From [Eubacterium] infirmum (GTDB lineage Bacteria; Bacillota; Clostridia; Peptostreptococcales; Anaerovoracaceae): a stretch of DNA of 64,000 bases. Where the stretch lies: the NCBI GenBank assembly GCA_900450455.1, contig UGGN01000001.1, forward strand, positions 806,001-870,000, given 5' to 3'. Every line of letters starts with the position of its first letter. Position 1 is the first letter of the stretch. This document shows, piece after piece, positions 16,036 to 25,162 of the stretch. The position numbers and the translations under genes are program-made. The notes beneath the pieces were generated by a model. It was not told the DNA's origin, searched no databases, and saw nothing but the letters and a program-made list of their open reading frames with translations.

Positions 16036-17358
16036 GTGAAAAATATTAAAGAAACGCTTATTAAAAAAATTGAAAACCACGAGATAGTTGTAGGTGTTGT
16101 AGGTCTTGGATATGTAGGTCTTCCACTTGCAGTAGAGAAGGCAAAAGCCGGATTTAAGACAATCGGTTTTGATGTACAGCAGGAGAAGGTTGACCTTGTT
16201 AACAAAGGGCACAACTATATCGGAGACGTAGTAGATGACGATCTAATGGAGCTTGTAAATGCAGGACAGCTTTCTGCAACAAGTGATTTTTCCTTTGTTA
16301 AGGATGTTGATTTTATCGCTATTTGCGTGCCAACACCGCTAGATTCACATCAGCAACCGGATATCAGCTATGTAAAGGACTCAACAATCGCTATATCCAA
16401 GCACCTAAAGCCGGGCACAATGGTTGTACTTGAGTCAACGACATACCCCGGAACAACAGAGGAACTGATAAAGCCTATCCTAGAAGAAGGTTCAGGACTT
16501 AAGTGCGGAGAGGACTTCTACCTCGGATTCTCACCTGAGAGAGTTGATCCGGGTAACAAGCAGTTTAAGACAAAGAACACTCCTAAGGTTGTAGGAGCTA
16601 TCGGCAAGGATGCGACAGAAGTTATAGCAAAGATGTATCGCGAAGTTCTCGTAGGAGATGTTCACGAGGTTTCATCACCTGCTGTTGCCGAGATGGAGAA
16701 AATTCTGGAAAACACATACAGAAATATTAATATCGGTCTCGTCAATGAACTTGCCATTCTTTGCGACAGGATGAATATCAGCTTGTGGGAGGTTGTCGAT
16801 GCAGCTAAGACTAAACCATACGGATTTCAGGCGTTCTATCCGGGTCCCGGTCTAGGTGGACATTGCATACCGCTGGATCCATATTACCTTACATGGAAGG
16901 CAAGAGAGTACGGCTTCCACACGTCTATGATAGAGGCATCTATGATGATTAATGACAAGATGCCGGAGTACTGTGTAGATAGAGCTGCTAAGGTTTTGAA
17001 CCGCGCAAAGAAGGCTTTAAACGGATCAAAGGTACTTGTTCTAGGCGTTGCTTACAAGGCTGATATCGATGATTACAGAGAAAGCCCTGCTATCGATGTA
17101 ATTGAGATTCTTCATCGTGAGGGCGCCAGTGTAGACTTCTTTGACCCTTACATTCCAAAGTTCAGGGCACACGGCAAGGAATATGTCGGCATAGCAGATA
17201 TAAGCCCTGAAGTTATCGCAAGCTACGACTTGGTGTTTGTTGCAGCAGCTCACACAAAAGTAGACTACGAAATGATAGAGAAGAATGCACAGGCAATATT
17301 CGATTCTAAGAATGCGATGAAGGATGTTAAAAAGAGAGAGAAGATAGAAGTTCTTTAA
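16036..17358 (+). CDS. WbpA-like UDP-GlcNAc 6-dehydrogenase
   Basis: A 440-residue UDP-glucose/GDP-mannose dehydrogenase family enzyme. It has the N-terminal NAD fold (VGVVGLGYVGLPLAVEKAKA, about 20-39), CVPTPLD (about 98), ESTTYPGTTEEL, FSPERVDPG, the central helical ENTYRNINIGLVNELA, and the active-site GGHCIPLDPYYL (about 275) with the catalytic Cys. VLGVAYKADIDDYRESP marks the C-terminal UDP domain. 'FSPERVDPGN' and 'LGGHCIPLDP' fit the UDP-GlcNAc C6 dehydrogenases such as WbpA, which make UDP-GlcNAc-uronate for the WbpB-like step. The start is GTG after AGAGGT. Confidence 0.88.
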   Translation: MKNIKETLIKKIENHEIVVGVVGLGYVGLPLAVEKAKAGFKTIGFDVQQEKVDLVNKGHNYIGDVVDDDLMELVNAGQLSATSDFSFVKDVDFIAICVPTPLDSHQQPDISYVKDSTIAISKHLKPGTMVVLESTTYPGTTEELIKPILEEGSGLKCGEDFYLGFSPERVDPGNKQFKTKNTPKVVGAIGKDATEVIAKMYREVLVGDVHEVSSPAVAEMEKILENTYRNINIGLVNELAILCDRMNISLWEVVDAAKTKPYGFQAFYPGPGLGGHCIPLDPYYLTWKAREYGFHTSMIEASMMINDKMPEYCVDRAAKVLNRAKKALNGSKVLVLGVAYKADIDDYRESPAIDVIEILHREGASVDFFDPYIPKFRAHGKEYVGIADISPEVIASYDLVFVAAAHTKVDYEMIEKNAQAIFDSKNAMKDVKKREKIEVL

Positions 17359-17416
17359 TTAGAAATGCCGGGACATATTAGACATAGAAAATAAAGATAA
17401 GTTAGTTTGTTTATAA

Positions 17417-17743
17417 GGATATAGGTTTAAGTCCTTTGTAATTGTACCGGCATACTACTACATGATATTATTAGCGATGCTAATATCAATTAAATTCAAG
17501 CCCGGTTTATTAACGAAGAGCAAGCTGATAAAATATGTCGGAAGTTTAACATACTACTTCTTTATTCTGCAGGTATTCCTGTGGAGGCTTTCAGCTAAAG
17601 TTTGTGGATTCGCCGGACTTGAGTCCAATAAGGGCAAGCTACTAGTTTCTTTTGTGCTTTGCGTAGCGATGTCAATAATGTGCAAGGAACTCTTTGATAA
17701 GCATGCACAGAAGTACCTGAGGAAGAAACTTCTCAAGAAATAA
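17417..17743 (+). pseudogene. 3' remnant of an acyltransferase-3 (OafA-like) gene
   Basis: The frame is open from 17417 but has no start or ribosome-binding site at its head. The translated piece reads as a membrane segment (AYYYMILLAMLISIKF), then a loop with LIKYVGSLTYYFFILQVFLW, a final hydrophobic stretch (LVSFVLCVAMSIMC), and a basic tail (KYLRKKLLKK). 'GSLTYYFFILQ' resembles the 'G..SY..YL.H' motif near the end of acyltransferase-3 proteins, which O-acetylate surface sugars. About 250 N-terminal residues of such a protein are missing. The first in-frame ATG (17462) gives 93 residues that would not fold as a complete enzyme. Confidence 0.55.
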
Positions 17744-17785
17744 TTCGTATAAGTTTAGATAGATGAAGCAAAATTAAGGTAAAAA

Positions 17786-18412
17786 ATGAAATCCAAGGCA
17801 AATGGAATATATTGCAAGTTAATAAAGAGGATTATTGATTTTCTGGTAGCGGCACTCAGCATAATAATCTTGAGTCCGGTATTTATAGTGCTCGCAATTT
17901 TGGTCAGGATAAAGCTGGGAGGACCTGTAATATTTACGCAGGAGAGACCCGGTCTTAATGGAAAGGTATTTAAACTATATAAGTTTAGGACGATGACTGA
18001 TGCCAAGGATGAGAATGGCAATCTCCTTGATGACGAGTATAGGCTTACCGGTTTTGGGAAAAAGCTTAGAGCGACAAGCCTGGATGAATTACCTGAGCTT
18101 TACAATATATTAAAGGGTGATATGTCCATTGTAGGACCAAGACCTCTGTTAGTTAAATATCTGCCACTTTATAGCGATGAGCAGAGAAGAAGGCACGATG
18201 TAAGACCGGGTCTTACGGGGCTTGCACAGGTATCGGGAAGAAATGCTATAACTTGGACTGAAAAGTTCAGCAAAGATATCGAGTACGTTGATAATATTTC
18301 ACTGGGGCTGGATATTTCAATATTTTTTAGGACAATTTATTGTGTGCTGAAAAAAGAGGGAATTAACTCGGAATCGGCTGCAACGATGGAAGACTTTACA
18401 GGGAATAATTAA
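17786..18412 (+). CDS. PglC-like initiating phosphoglycosyl transferase
   Basis: A 208-residue monotopic phosphoglycosyl transferase (bacterial sugar transferase family). One re-entrant hydrophobic helix (FLVAALSIIILSPVFIVLAI, about 20-39) is followed by the signature segments KLYKFRTMTDAKDENG, TSLDELPELYNILKGDMSIV (with the catalytic Asp-Glu pair), GPRPLLVKYL and RPGLTGLAQVSGRNA. It transfers a phospho-sugar from a UDP-sugar to undecaprenyl phosphate, the first membrane step. Its short size matches PglC, which uses UDP-diacetyl-bacillosamine, and the genes for that sugar flank it. Confidence 0.9.
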   Translation: MKSKANGIYCKLIKRIIDFLVAALSIIILSPVFIVLAILVRIKLGGPVIFTQERPGLNGKVFKLYKFRTMTDAKDENGNLLDDEYRLTGFGKKLRATSLDELPELYNILKGDMSIVGPRPLLVKYLPLYSDEQRRRHDVRPGLTGLAQVSGRNAITWTEKFSKDIEYVDNISLGLDISIFFRTIYCVLKKEGINSESAATMEDFTGNN

Positions 18413-18421
18413 GGAATTGCG

Positions 18422-19081
18422 ATGAAGAAAGAAAAGATAATCCTAGTTGGGACAGGACAGCATTTTAATGTTGTTCTTTACAATTTAAGAGAGCAGAATA
18501 AGTACGAAGTAGCTTGTGCAATCGATGGGAATCCCGAAAACAGAGGGAAGACCATAAATGGTGTCTATGTAGAACATATTTACGAGGACCTTGATGCACT
18601 TAAGGAAAAGTACAACACCAATAAATTCTTCGTATCATTTGGCAGCATGAAGTACAGAAGAGAGGTATATAACAGCTTTGTAGCAAAGGGCTGGGAGGCT
18701 GTGAATATAATACATCCAAACGCAGTTATTGCTCCAGATGCGAAGATAGGTATGGGTGTTTTAATTGAGTGCGGATGCTTGATAACACCTAATCCTACAA
18801 TCGGAGACAACGTTGTAGTAAACACCGGTTCACAGGTGAATCACGATAACGTCGTAGAGAATCATGTCTACATAGCATCCGGTGTGATACTTTCAGGAGG
18901 TGTCAGGATAAAGGAAAATACACTTCTTGATGATGGCGTAATCGTAACGCTCGGAAGGACTGTTGGTGCAAACTGTATTATTGGAGCCGGTGCGGTCATA
19001 ACTAAAGATACTTCAGACAAGATAGTAGCATACGGCAATCCTGCAAGAGAGATAAGAGAAAATCTGAACATCGGAAAATAA
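18422..19081 (+). CDS. PglD/NeuD-like sugar O/N-acetyltransferase
   Basis: A 219-residue left-handed beta-helix acetyltransferase. The N-terminal Rossmann-like UDP-sugar domain begins IILVGTGQHFNVVLYNL, and hexapeptide repeats run from about residue 95 (VIAPDAKIGMGVLIECGCL) to 205. GSQVNHDNVVENHVYIASG places the catalytic His near residue 141. PglD uses acetyl-CoA to acetylate the 4-amino group of UDP-4-amino-4,6-dideoxy-GlcNAc, the last step to UDP-diacetyl-bacillosamine. Its position directly after the PglC-like gene, 9 bp apart, fits that role. Confidence 0.85.
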   Translation: MKKEKIILVGTGQHFNVVLYNLREQNKYEVACAIDGNPENRGKTINGVYVEHIYEDLDALKEKYNTNKFFVSFGSMKYRREVYNSFVAKGWEAVNIIHPNAVIAPDAKIGMGVLIECGCLITPNPTIGDNVVVNTGSQVNHDNVVENHVYIASGVILSGGVRIKENTLLDDGVIVTLGRTVGANCIIGAGAVITKDTSDKIVAYGNPAREIRENLNIGK

Positions 19082-19091
19082 AGAGAGAAAA

Positions 19092-19994
19092 ATGAAGATT
19101 AGAGAACTTCTACAACATCTAAAAGAAAGTGGAGAAAGCTTTGAGTTTAATGGAGATGAAAGGTGTGATATAAATGGGTTTTCGTCGCTAAAGAACTATA
19201 AGCCCGGGACATTCACGTGGATCAAAAAAAAGGCATCGATTCCAGATAGTATGGACATTAGCAAATGTGAGCTTGTCGTAACGCAAAAGAACGAGAAGAT
19301 TGATTGCCAAAATGTCATCTATACGGATAGCTCAAAGAGAGTTTTCTTCTCGCTTGTCGAGTTCTTCGCAGAATCAAATAATGTGGCTACAGAAGGGAAT
19401 AGCATAGGGTATAACACGTACATTTCACCAAATTGCCTGATTGGAGAGAATGTTAAAATCGGTCATAACTGCAGTTTGGACGGTAAGATTAAAGTTGGCG
19501 AAAATAGCATTATTGGAAACAATGTTTCCATAAAGGGAAATGTCAAAATTGGTGAAAATGCCATCATAGAATCCGGCGTTTGTATAGGTGATGCAGATCT
19601 AGGATATGTAGAGGGTGCTGACGGACACAGAAAAATGCTGAGTCATTATGGTGGAGTCGAGATTGGAAAGTCCGTTTACATAGGAACAGGTTCCACGATT
19701 TCAAGGGGAACCATAGATGATACTCTTATCGGAGATGAAACCTCGATAGATGCACTTTGTCAGGTAAGTCACAACTGCATTCTCGGAAAGAAAAATACGC
19801 TGGTATCGGGAACATATTTATACGGTTCTGTAGAAACCGGCGATAATGTGTATATAGCATCGTCTGTAATCATGAACCAGATTAAACTGGGAGATAATGT
19901 TACAGTCGGAATGAACAGTGTCGTTATGTCAGATGTTGGAACAGGTCTAACTGTGTTTGGTACACCGGCTAAGGCACAACGGAAGAATAAATAA
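19092..19994 (+). CDS. LpxD-like N-acyltransferase A
   Basis: A 300-residue protein with the two-domain plan of LpxD: an N-terminal uridine-binding-like domain (residues 1-95; SSLKNYKPGTFTWIKKKA) and a left-handed beta-helix of hexapeptide repeats (about 105-285; ISPNCLIGENVKIGHNCSL). ALCQVSHNCILGKKN (about 219) aligns with the 'QIAHN..IG' segment of LpxD that carries its catalytic His. LpxD transfers an acyl group from acyl-ACP to the amino group of a UDP-glucosamine derivative in lipid A synthesis. A Gram-positive cell would not make lipid A, so the likely job is N-acylation of an aminosugar in this glycan, perhaps the WbpD-like step. Confidence 0.8.
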   Translation: MKIRELLQHLKESGESFEFNGDERCDINGFSSLKNYKPGTFTWIKKKASIPDSMDISKCELVVTQKNEKIDCQNVIYTDSSKRVFFSLVEFFAESNNVATEGNSIGYNTYISPNCLIGENVKIGHNCSLDGKIKVGENSIIGNNVSIKGNVKIGENAIIESGVCIGDADLGYVEGADGHRKMLSHYGGVEIGKSVYIGTGSTISRGTIDDTLIGDETSIDALCQVSHNCILGKKNTLVSGTYLYGSVETGDNVYIASSVIMNQIKLGDNVTVGMNSVVMSDVGTGLTVFGTPAKAQRKNK

Positions 19995-20033
19995 TTTAAT
20001 TTAAGGATATAGTTAAGCAACAAGGAGTAAGAA

Positions 20034-21020
20034 ATGGTTAAGATCGGTTTAGTTGGATTTGGATACTGGGGACCGAATGTAGCAAGAAACATCTACAGGA
20101 ATAAGAATTTTGATTTTAAATATCTATGTGATAAGAAGCCCGAAAGATTAGAACTTGCAAAGAATACTTATGCTGAGTCTGTCATATACACAGAGGACTA
20201 TAGAACGCTCTTGGAAGATCCTGAATTAGAGGCAGTTGCACTTGCAGTAGAGACCAGTGCTCACTTTCAGCTAGCGAAGGAAGCTCTTCTTGCAGGAAAA
20301 CATGTCTATGTAGAAAAGCCTTTTACAGATTCTGTAGATCAGGCTGTTATTTTGAGAGACCTGGCAGAGAAAAAGAAGCTTAAGATACATGTTGACCACA
20401 TCATGGTATACCATCCGGTAATCAAAAAGATTAAGGAGATAATCGATAGCGGAGAACTGGGAGAACTACTATACTTTGATTGTTCAAGAATCAACCTCGG
20501 GCAGTTAAAAAACGATGTAAGCTCAATGTGGGATCTAAGCGTTCACGATCTATCAATTATAGATTATCTGTCAGACGGTGCAGAGCCTGTTGCGGTAAGC
20601 GCTATGGGAGAGAAAATCTATACAAAGAGGGAATCTATCACATTCCTTAACATCAAATTCGATAAGTTCCTCGCTAACCTGCGCTCAAGCTGGTTATCGC
20701 CAATAAAAGAGAGAAGAATCATCATTGCAGGGACAAAGAAGATGATAGTATACGATGATGTTGATGCTCTGAACAAGCTAATCGTTTATGACAAAGGCTT
20801 TGATGTAAAGATTGTTGAGAATATGGAATATGAGGATTTTGTTGTAAAGACAAGAATTGGGGACGGTATAATTCCTTCACTAAATCAGGGTGATGCTTTA
20901 TTCAACAGCCTCGACCACTTCAGAGATTGTATAGAAAATAATCATGAATCTGTAACAGGTCCGGACTCGGCAATAAGAATGCTTAAGATTTTGGAAGAAG
21001 CAGATAAGCAGCTTATATAG
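20034..21020 (+). CDS. Gfo/Idh/MocA-family sugar oxidoreductase (GnnA- or WbpB-like)
   Basis: A 328-residue NAD-dependent oxidoreductase starting VKIGLVGFGYWGPNVARNIY (residues 2-21), with EKPFTDSVDQ (about 95), VDHIMVYHPVIKKIKEII and WDLSVHDLSIIDYL. It belongs to the 'GYWGPN' subgroup that usually sits beside a DegT aminotransferase and a hexapeptide acyltransferase, exactly as here. It probably oxidises C3 of a UDP-sugar so that the next gene product can aminate it, as GnnA does before GnnB. The 9025-10098 protein looks closer to WlbA, so the cluster may make two different 3-amino sugars. Confidence 0.8.
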   Translation: MVKIGLVGFGYWGPNVARNIYRNKNFDFKYLCDKKPERLELAKNTYAESVIYTEDYRTLLEDPELEAVALAVETSAHFQLAKEALLAGKHVYVEKPFTDSVDQAVILRDLAEKKKLKIHVDHIMVYHPVIKKIKEIIDSGELGELLYFDCSRINLGQLKNDVSSMWDLSVHDLSIIDYLSDGAEPVAVSAMGEKIYTKRESITFLNIKFDKFLANLRSSWLSPIKERRIIIAGTKKMIVYDDVDALNKLIVYDKGFDVKIVENMEYEDFVVKTRIGDGIIPSLNQGDALFNSLDHFRDCIENNHESVTGPDSAIRMLKILEEADKQLI

Positions 21021-21072
21021 TTGTAAGACATAAGAAAATAAATTCATTTAGATATAAGGAGGGGATGTAGTC

Positions 21073-22191
21073 ATGCAATTCATTGATCTACACAGACAAT
21101 ATGATGTTATAGAGAGTAAGGTAAACGAGAGAATCAAGGAAATCCTGAGCCATAAACACTTCATCGGAGGTGCAGAGGTTTCGGAGCTTGAGAAGAGACT
21201 CGCAGAATATGTAGGTGTCAAGCATGTGATAGCTTGTGCAAGCGGTACAGATGCTCTGACAATTCCTATGATGGCATACGGTCTAAAGAAGACGGACGCA
21301 GTTTTCGTACCGTCATTCACATTCTTTGCAAGTGGTGAAAGCGTAAGCCTTGCTGGGGGAACTCCGGTATTTGTAGATTCATGCAGAGACACATTCAATG
21401 TAGATCCAAAGGCACTTGAGGAGATTATTGCTAAGACAATTGCAGAGGGGAAGCTTACACCTAAGGGGATAATCGCAGTCGATTTGTTTGGGCTTCCTGC
21501 CAACTTTGATGAGATAAGAAAGATTGCAGACAAGTACAATTTATTCGTTCTTGAGGATGCTGCACAGGGATTCGGAGGAAGCGTTAATGGAAAGAAGGCT
21601 TGCTCATTCGGTGATGTTGCGGGTACATCATTCTTCCCAGCAAAGCCTTTAGGTTGCTACGGCGATGGTGGTGCTATTTTCACAAACTCAGACGAGCTTT
21701 ACGTGAAGATGAAATCCATCCACGTTCACGGACAGGGCTCAGATAAGTACGATAACATTCAGATTGGTCTAAACAGCCGTCTTGATACAATTCAGGCAGC
21801 AGTTCTAATTGAAAAACTAAATATCTTTGATGATGAACTGGTTAAGAGAAATCACGTTGCTGAGTATTATACAAATGCACTCAAGAACATAGTTGAGACT
21901 CCGGTGGTGCCTGAAGGCTATGGTTCATCATGGGCTCAGTTTACACTTAAGCTTAAGTCAACTGAGGATAGAGAAAAGCTAATCAAGAAACTTAATGATA
22001 ATGGTATTCCGGCTATGGTTTACTATCCAGTTCCAATGCATAAGTCAACAGCCTATGCTTCGGAAAACGAAGGTCTTGTACTAGCTGAATGCGAGAAACT
22101 CAGCAAGACGGTTATGAGCCTTCCAATGCATCCATACCTAACAGACGACGAGCTTAAGACAATCTGCGATATAGTAAAGAGTGCATACTAA
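21073..22191 (+). CDS. WbpE-like 3-aminotransferase (DegT family)
   Basis: A 372-residue PLP enzyme beginning MQFIDLHRQYDVIESKVNER. CASGTDALTIPMMAYGL, PSFTFFASGESVSLAGG, VEDAAQGFGG-like LEDAAQGFGGSVNGKKA and SFFPAKPLGCYGDGGAIFTN (about 180-199, with the Schiff-base Lys) are characteristic of the WbpE/WlbC branch. These use glutamate to aminate the 3-keto group made by WbpB-type enzymes. It follows the Gfo/Idh gene by 52 bp with GGAGGGGATG in between. It is clearly different from the PglE-like aminotransferase at 14634. Confidence 0.88.
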   Translation: MQFIDLHRQYDVIESKVNERIKEILSHKHFIGGAEVSELEKRLAEYVGVKHVIACASGTDALTIPMMAYGLKKTDAVFVPSFTFFASGESVSLAGGTPVFVDSCRDTFNVDPKALEEIIAKTIAEGKLTPKGIIAVDLFGLPANFDEIRKIADKYNLFVLEDAAQGFGGSVNGKKACSFGDVAGTSFFPAKPLGCYGDGGAIFTNSDELYVKMKSIHVHGQGSDKYDNIQIGLNSRLDTIQAAVLIEKLNIFDDELVKRNHVAEYYTNALKNIVETPVVPEGYGSSWAQFTLKLKSTEDREKLIKKLNDNGIPAMVYYPVPMHKSTAYASENEGLVLAECEKLSKTVMSLPMHPYLTDDELKTICDIVKSAY

Positions 22192-22203
22192 AAATAAACG
22201 ATT

Positions 22204-23439
22204 ATGAAAAAGAAAGTTTGGATTTTTAATCACTATGCCACCGACACCATGCTTGACCATGGCGGGAGACATTACTGGTTTGCCAAGTATTTGACGAGAG
22301 CCGGCTATGATGTGAGGATTTTCTGCGCATCTACGGTGCATGATACGGATATAAATTTTGATGTAGGAGAGGACGGCTACTGTGATAAGGAAGTAGACGG
22401 GCTCAAATACACGCTTATAGAGACATCTGATTATGTGGGCAATGGAAAGAGCCGTGTAAAAAATATGTACCAATTCTATAGGCGTATATTTCGTGTAGTC
22501 AGAAATTACGAAAAGCCGGATGTTATATTTGCATCATCGGTTCATCCTTTGACCTTACTAGCCGGCATTAAAATTGCCAAGAAACTTGGTGTTAAGTGTA
22601 TCTGTGAGGTAAGAGATCTATGGCCTGAAAGTCTTGTGGAGTATGATATAATCTCGAGAAATCATATAGTTACGAAGCTTATGTACAAGGGAGAAAGAAG
22701 ACTCTATAAAAAAGCGGATTACCTCATATTCACAATGCCTGGAGCAGGTAAGTACATTTCTGACAGAGGCTGGGATGCAGATGTATCAAAGGATAAAATC
22801 TATTACATAAATAACGGCATTGACTTAGAAGTATATAAAGAAAATATGCTAAACAAAACCATAGAGGATAAAGACCTCGAGGATGATAGCTTCAAAAAGG
22901 TTCTTTATACAGGATCTCTAAGAGCGGCAAACAAACCGGAAAACTTTATTTCTCTAGCTGAGCGCCTAGCTGAGATAGCAGGAAATATTAAAATCATAAT
23001 TTATGGCGGTGGAGATCAGCTTGAGACTTTAAGAGCAGAGGTTATCGAAAAGGGGCTCAAAAACATCCTGTTCAAGGGTCGTGTAGACAAAGAATACATA
23101 CCATTTATTCTCAGTAAGGGTAATCTAAATCTGATGGATGGCGACATTGGTGGCATTTCAAAATATGGAATAAGTGGGAACAAGCTCTTTGACTATATAG
23201 CGAGCGGTAGACCTGTAATAATGGATTGTGAGGAAAATGAGTTTGGAATTATAAATGCAAACAAAATAGGAATTTCAAGACGTTTTAAGGATTCTTCGGA
23301 AATGGCAGAAGTAATAGCCGATATGCTAAATGGCGATGACAATAGGTATGAGTGTTGGTGTGAGAATGCAAGGAAACTTGCACTTGAGTATGATTTCAAT
23401 AGACTCACGGATAAATTAATAGAGATAATTGAAAAATAA
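22204..23439 (+). CDS. Glycosyltransferase, GT4 family (WbuB-like)
   Basis: A 411-residue GT-B glycosyltransferase. It starts KKKVWIFNHYATDTMLDHGG and contains GGRHYWFAKYLTRAGYDVRI, the acceptor-domain segment EVRDLWPESL (about 138), YINNGIDLEVYKEN, VLYTGSLRAANKPEN (about 235), IIIYGGGDQLETL and KLFDYIASGRPVIMD (about 330). 'RDLWPES' is common in transferases of the WbuB/WcaI type that act on N-acetylated deoxy sugars. The ATG lies 12 bp after the WbpE-like stop without a strong Shine-Dalgarno, suggesting coupling. Confidence 0.88.
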   Translation: MKKKVWIFNHYATDTMLDHGGRHYWFAKYLTRAGYDVRIFCASTVHDTDINFDVGEDGYCDKEVDGLKYTLIETSDYVGNGKSRVKNMYQFYRRIFRVVRNYEKPDVIFASSVHPLTLLAGIKIAKKLGVKCICEVRDLWPESLVEYDIISRNHIVTKLMYKGERRLYKKADYLIFTMPGAGKYISDRGWDADVSKDKIYYINNGIDLEVYKENMLNKTIEDKDLEDDSFKKVLYTGSLRAANKPENFISLAERLAEIAGNIKIIIYGGGDQLETLRAEVIEKGLKNILFKGRVDKEYIPFILSKGNLNLMDGDIGGISKYGISGNKLFDYIASGRPVIMDCEENEFGIINANKIGISRRFKDSSEMAEVIADMLNGDDNRYECWCENARKLALEYDFNRLTDKLIEIIEK

Positions 23440-23453
23440 TAGGTGGTAGAATA

Positions 23454-24194
23454 ATGCAATTTACCTATTCTTGGTATAAAAATATAATCGAATTAGCAGA
23501 TAAACAAGGGTATTCTTTTTGTGACTACTCTAATTACAATAAGCATAATCAGGAGATTATCCTAAGACATGATATAGACATGTCACTGAGAAAAGCTGTT
23601 GAGATGGCTAAGATAGAAAATGAACTCGGAGTATCTTCAACATATTTTGTTTTGATGCTAACAAATTTCTACAACATAGGTGGAAAGACGGAACGCCATT
23701 TGATAAAAGAGCTTGTTAGTCTAGGCCATAATGTAGGGTTACATTTTGACGATACGGTTTACTGTTCGGAAAAGAACAGAAGAAGCTTTGATTATAGCAA
23801 GGCTATATCGCAAGAGGCTAGAATACTTTCCGACATAATAGGTGAGCCGGTAAAATTCATGTCTATGCATAGGCCTGATAAGGTTACTCTAGAGATGAAT
23901 ATAGATACGGGTGGAATAATAAATGCCTACGACAAGGTCTTTTTTGATGGAGAAATCAAATATGTATCGGATAGCAGAAGGCACTGGAGAGAAGATGTTG
24001 ATAGTATAATCACTAACAAGACATACGATAAGATTCAGATGCTTGTTCATCCGTTCTGGTATTACGAAAATGAAGTTTCGGCAACTGATGCACTCAAAAT
24101 GATTATAGGAGAAAGTGTTTCTGACAGATTTATGGCTATAAAGGATAATATAACTAGGGTTGAAGAATTTCTCAATGAAGAGGATTATCTTTAG
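23454..24194 (+). CDS. CE4-like polysaccharide deacetylase domain protein
   Basis: A 246-residue cytoplasmic protein without a signal peptide. It has the metal-binding pattern of the NodB/CE4-like superfamily: ILRHDIDMSLRKA (residues 36-48, with His39, Asp40 and Asp42), a metal-ligand type LHFDDT near residue 97, MHRPDK near 142 and LVHPFWYY near 197. WbmS-type relatives occur in O-antigen clusters. Because it is not secreted, its substrate should be a nucleotide-linked or lipid-linked sugar on the inner face, not mature polymer. It sits immediately before two LpxD-like acyltransferases, an order that suggests deacetylation followed by re-acylation of the freed amine. The activity is inference. 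Confidence 0.72.
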   Translation: MQFTYSWYKNIIELADKQGYSFCDYSNYNKHNQEIILRHDIDMSLRKAVEMAKIENELGVSSTYFVLMLTNFYNIGGKTERHLIKELVSLGHNVGLHFDDTVYCSEKNRRSFDYSKAISQEARILSDIIGEPVKFMSMHRPDKVTLEMNIDTGGIINAYDKVFFDGEIKYVSDSRRHWREDVDSIITNKTYDKIQMLVHPFWYYENEVSATDALKMIIGESVSDRFMAIKDNITRVEEFLNEEDYL

Positions 24195-24223
24195 AAATTA
24201 TCCAAAAAACTATGGAGGATAAT

Positions 24224-25129
24224 ATGAAACTATCTGAGCTAAACAATTTAATTGATAAAAAGATTGAAGTTCTGCGAGATGGAGAATTTGGTACGGTAAT
24301 GCTTTCGGGACTAAGGTTCGACAGAAACCATAAGACCGTATCATACATTTTGTCGATGGAGTATTTTCCGGTGGTTAAAGATGCAGGGGTAAGCTGTATT
24401 ATATGCCCTAAAGAAATAGCAGAGGATGTAAGAAGAGAGTTTGATGGAGGAATCTGCACATCAGATGATCCTAAAACCGTTTTCTTCCAGGCACATGAGG
24501 CTATATCAAAACAAAGAGAGGTAAGTTTTGACACTATCATAGGTGAAAATTGCAACATTGCAGAATCGGCAGTAATTTCGCCTAAGAATGTAAAGATAGG
24601 AAATAATGTAACTATAGACCCTCAGGTTGTAATTTATGACGGCGTTGTTATTGATGACAATGTGAGGATTATGGGTGGAACTGTAATAGGTTGTCCGGCC
24701 TTCTATTATTATGGGGATGGAGCAAAGAAAAAATTAGTATGTAGTTCCGGAACAGTGCATCTATACGAGGGCTCTACAATCCATACGAATGTTACGATAC
24801 AAAAGGGTGTAATCGGTGGCGAAACAAAGATAGGGCGTTATTCATCGATAGATAATTGTATAATGGTAGGACATGACGTGTGGATCGGAGAAAATGTTAT
24901 TGCAGCAGCAAATATTACCTTTGGTGGATGGGCAGAGGTTGGGGACAATACATTTGTCGGAGTGCAGGCTTGTATCGCCCCTATGGCTACTGTTGGTAGA
25001 AATTGCAAGATTTCAATGGGAGCAGTGGTTACAAAGGATGTGCCTGATAATTCGCAGGTATCGGGAAACTTTGCTATAGACCACAAGCTTTATGTGGAAC
25101 ATTTAAAGTCAATTTTGAATACAAAATAG
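24224..25129 (+). CDS. LpxD-like N-acyltransferase B
   Basis: A 301-residue protein with an N-terminal LpxD-like domain (residues 1-100; SYILSMEYFPVVKDAGVSCI) and a long left-handed beta-helix (about 108-285). The probable catalytic His lies in IDNCIMVGHDVWIGENV (about 216), the position of LpxD His239 in E. coli. FYYYGDGAKKKLVC near residue 165 is an insert that would face the UDP-sugar. ATG 24224 is chosen because GGAGG lies 6 nt before it; the ATG at 24212 is part of that ribosome-binding site. It shares organisation with the next gene but they are only moderately alike. Confidence 0.8.
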   Translation: MKLSELNNLIDKKIEVLRDGEFGTVMLSGLRFDRNHKTVSYILSMEYFPVVKDAGVSCIICPKEIAEDVRREFDGGICTSDDPKTVFFQAHEAISKQREVSFDTIIGENCNIAESAVISPKNVKIGNNVTIDPQVVIYDGVVIDDNVRIMGGTVIGCPAFYYYGDGAKKKLVCSSGTVHLYEGSTIHTNVTIQKGVIGGETKIGRYSSIDNCIMVGHDVWIGENVIAAANITFGGWAEVGDNTFVGVQACIAPMATVGRNCKISMGAVVTKDVPDNSQVSGNFAIDHKLYVEHLKSILNTK

Positions 25130-25162
25130 CGAGAACGAGTTTTAGTTCGAAAGAAGGTAGAT

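Noticed and set aside
17462-17743. Genuine small membrane protein of 93 residues
   Set aside because: The frame extends upstream without a start, continues a membrane segment, and resembles only the C-terminus of a larger acyltransferase.
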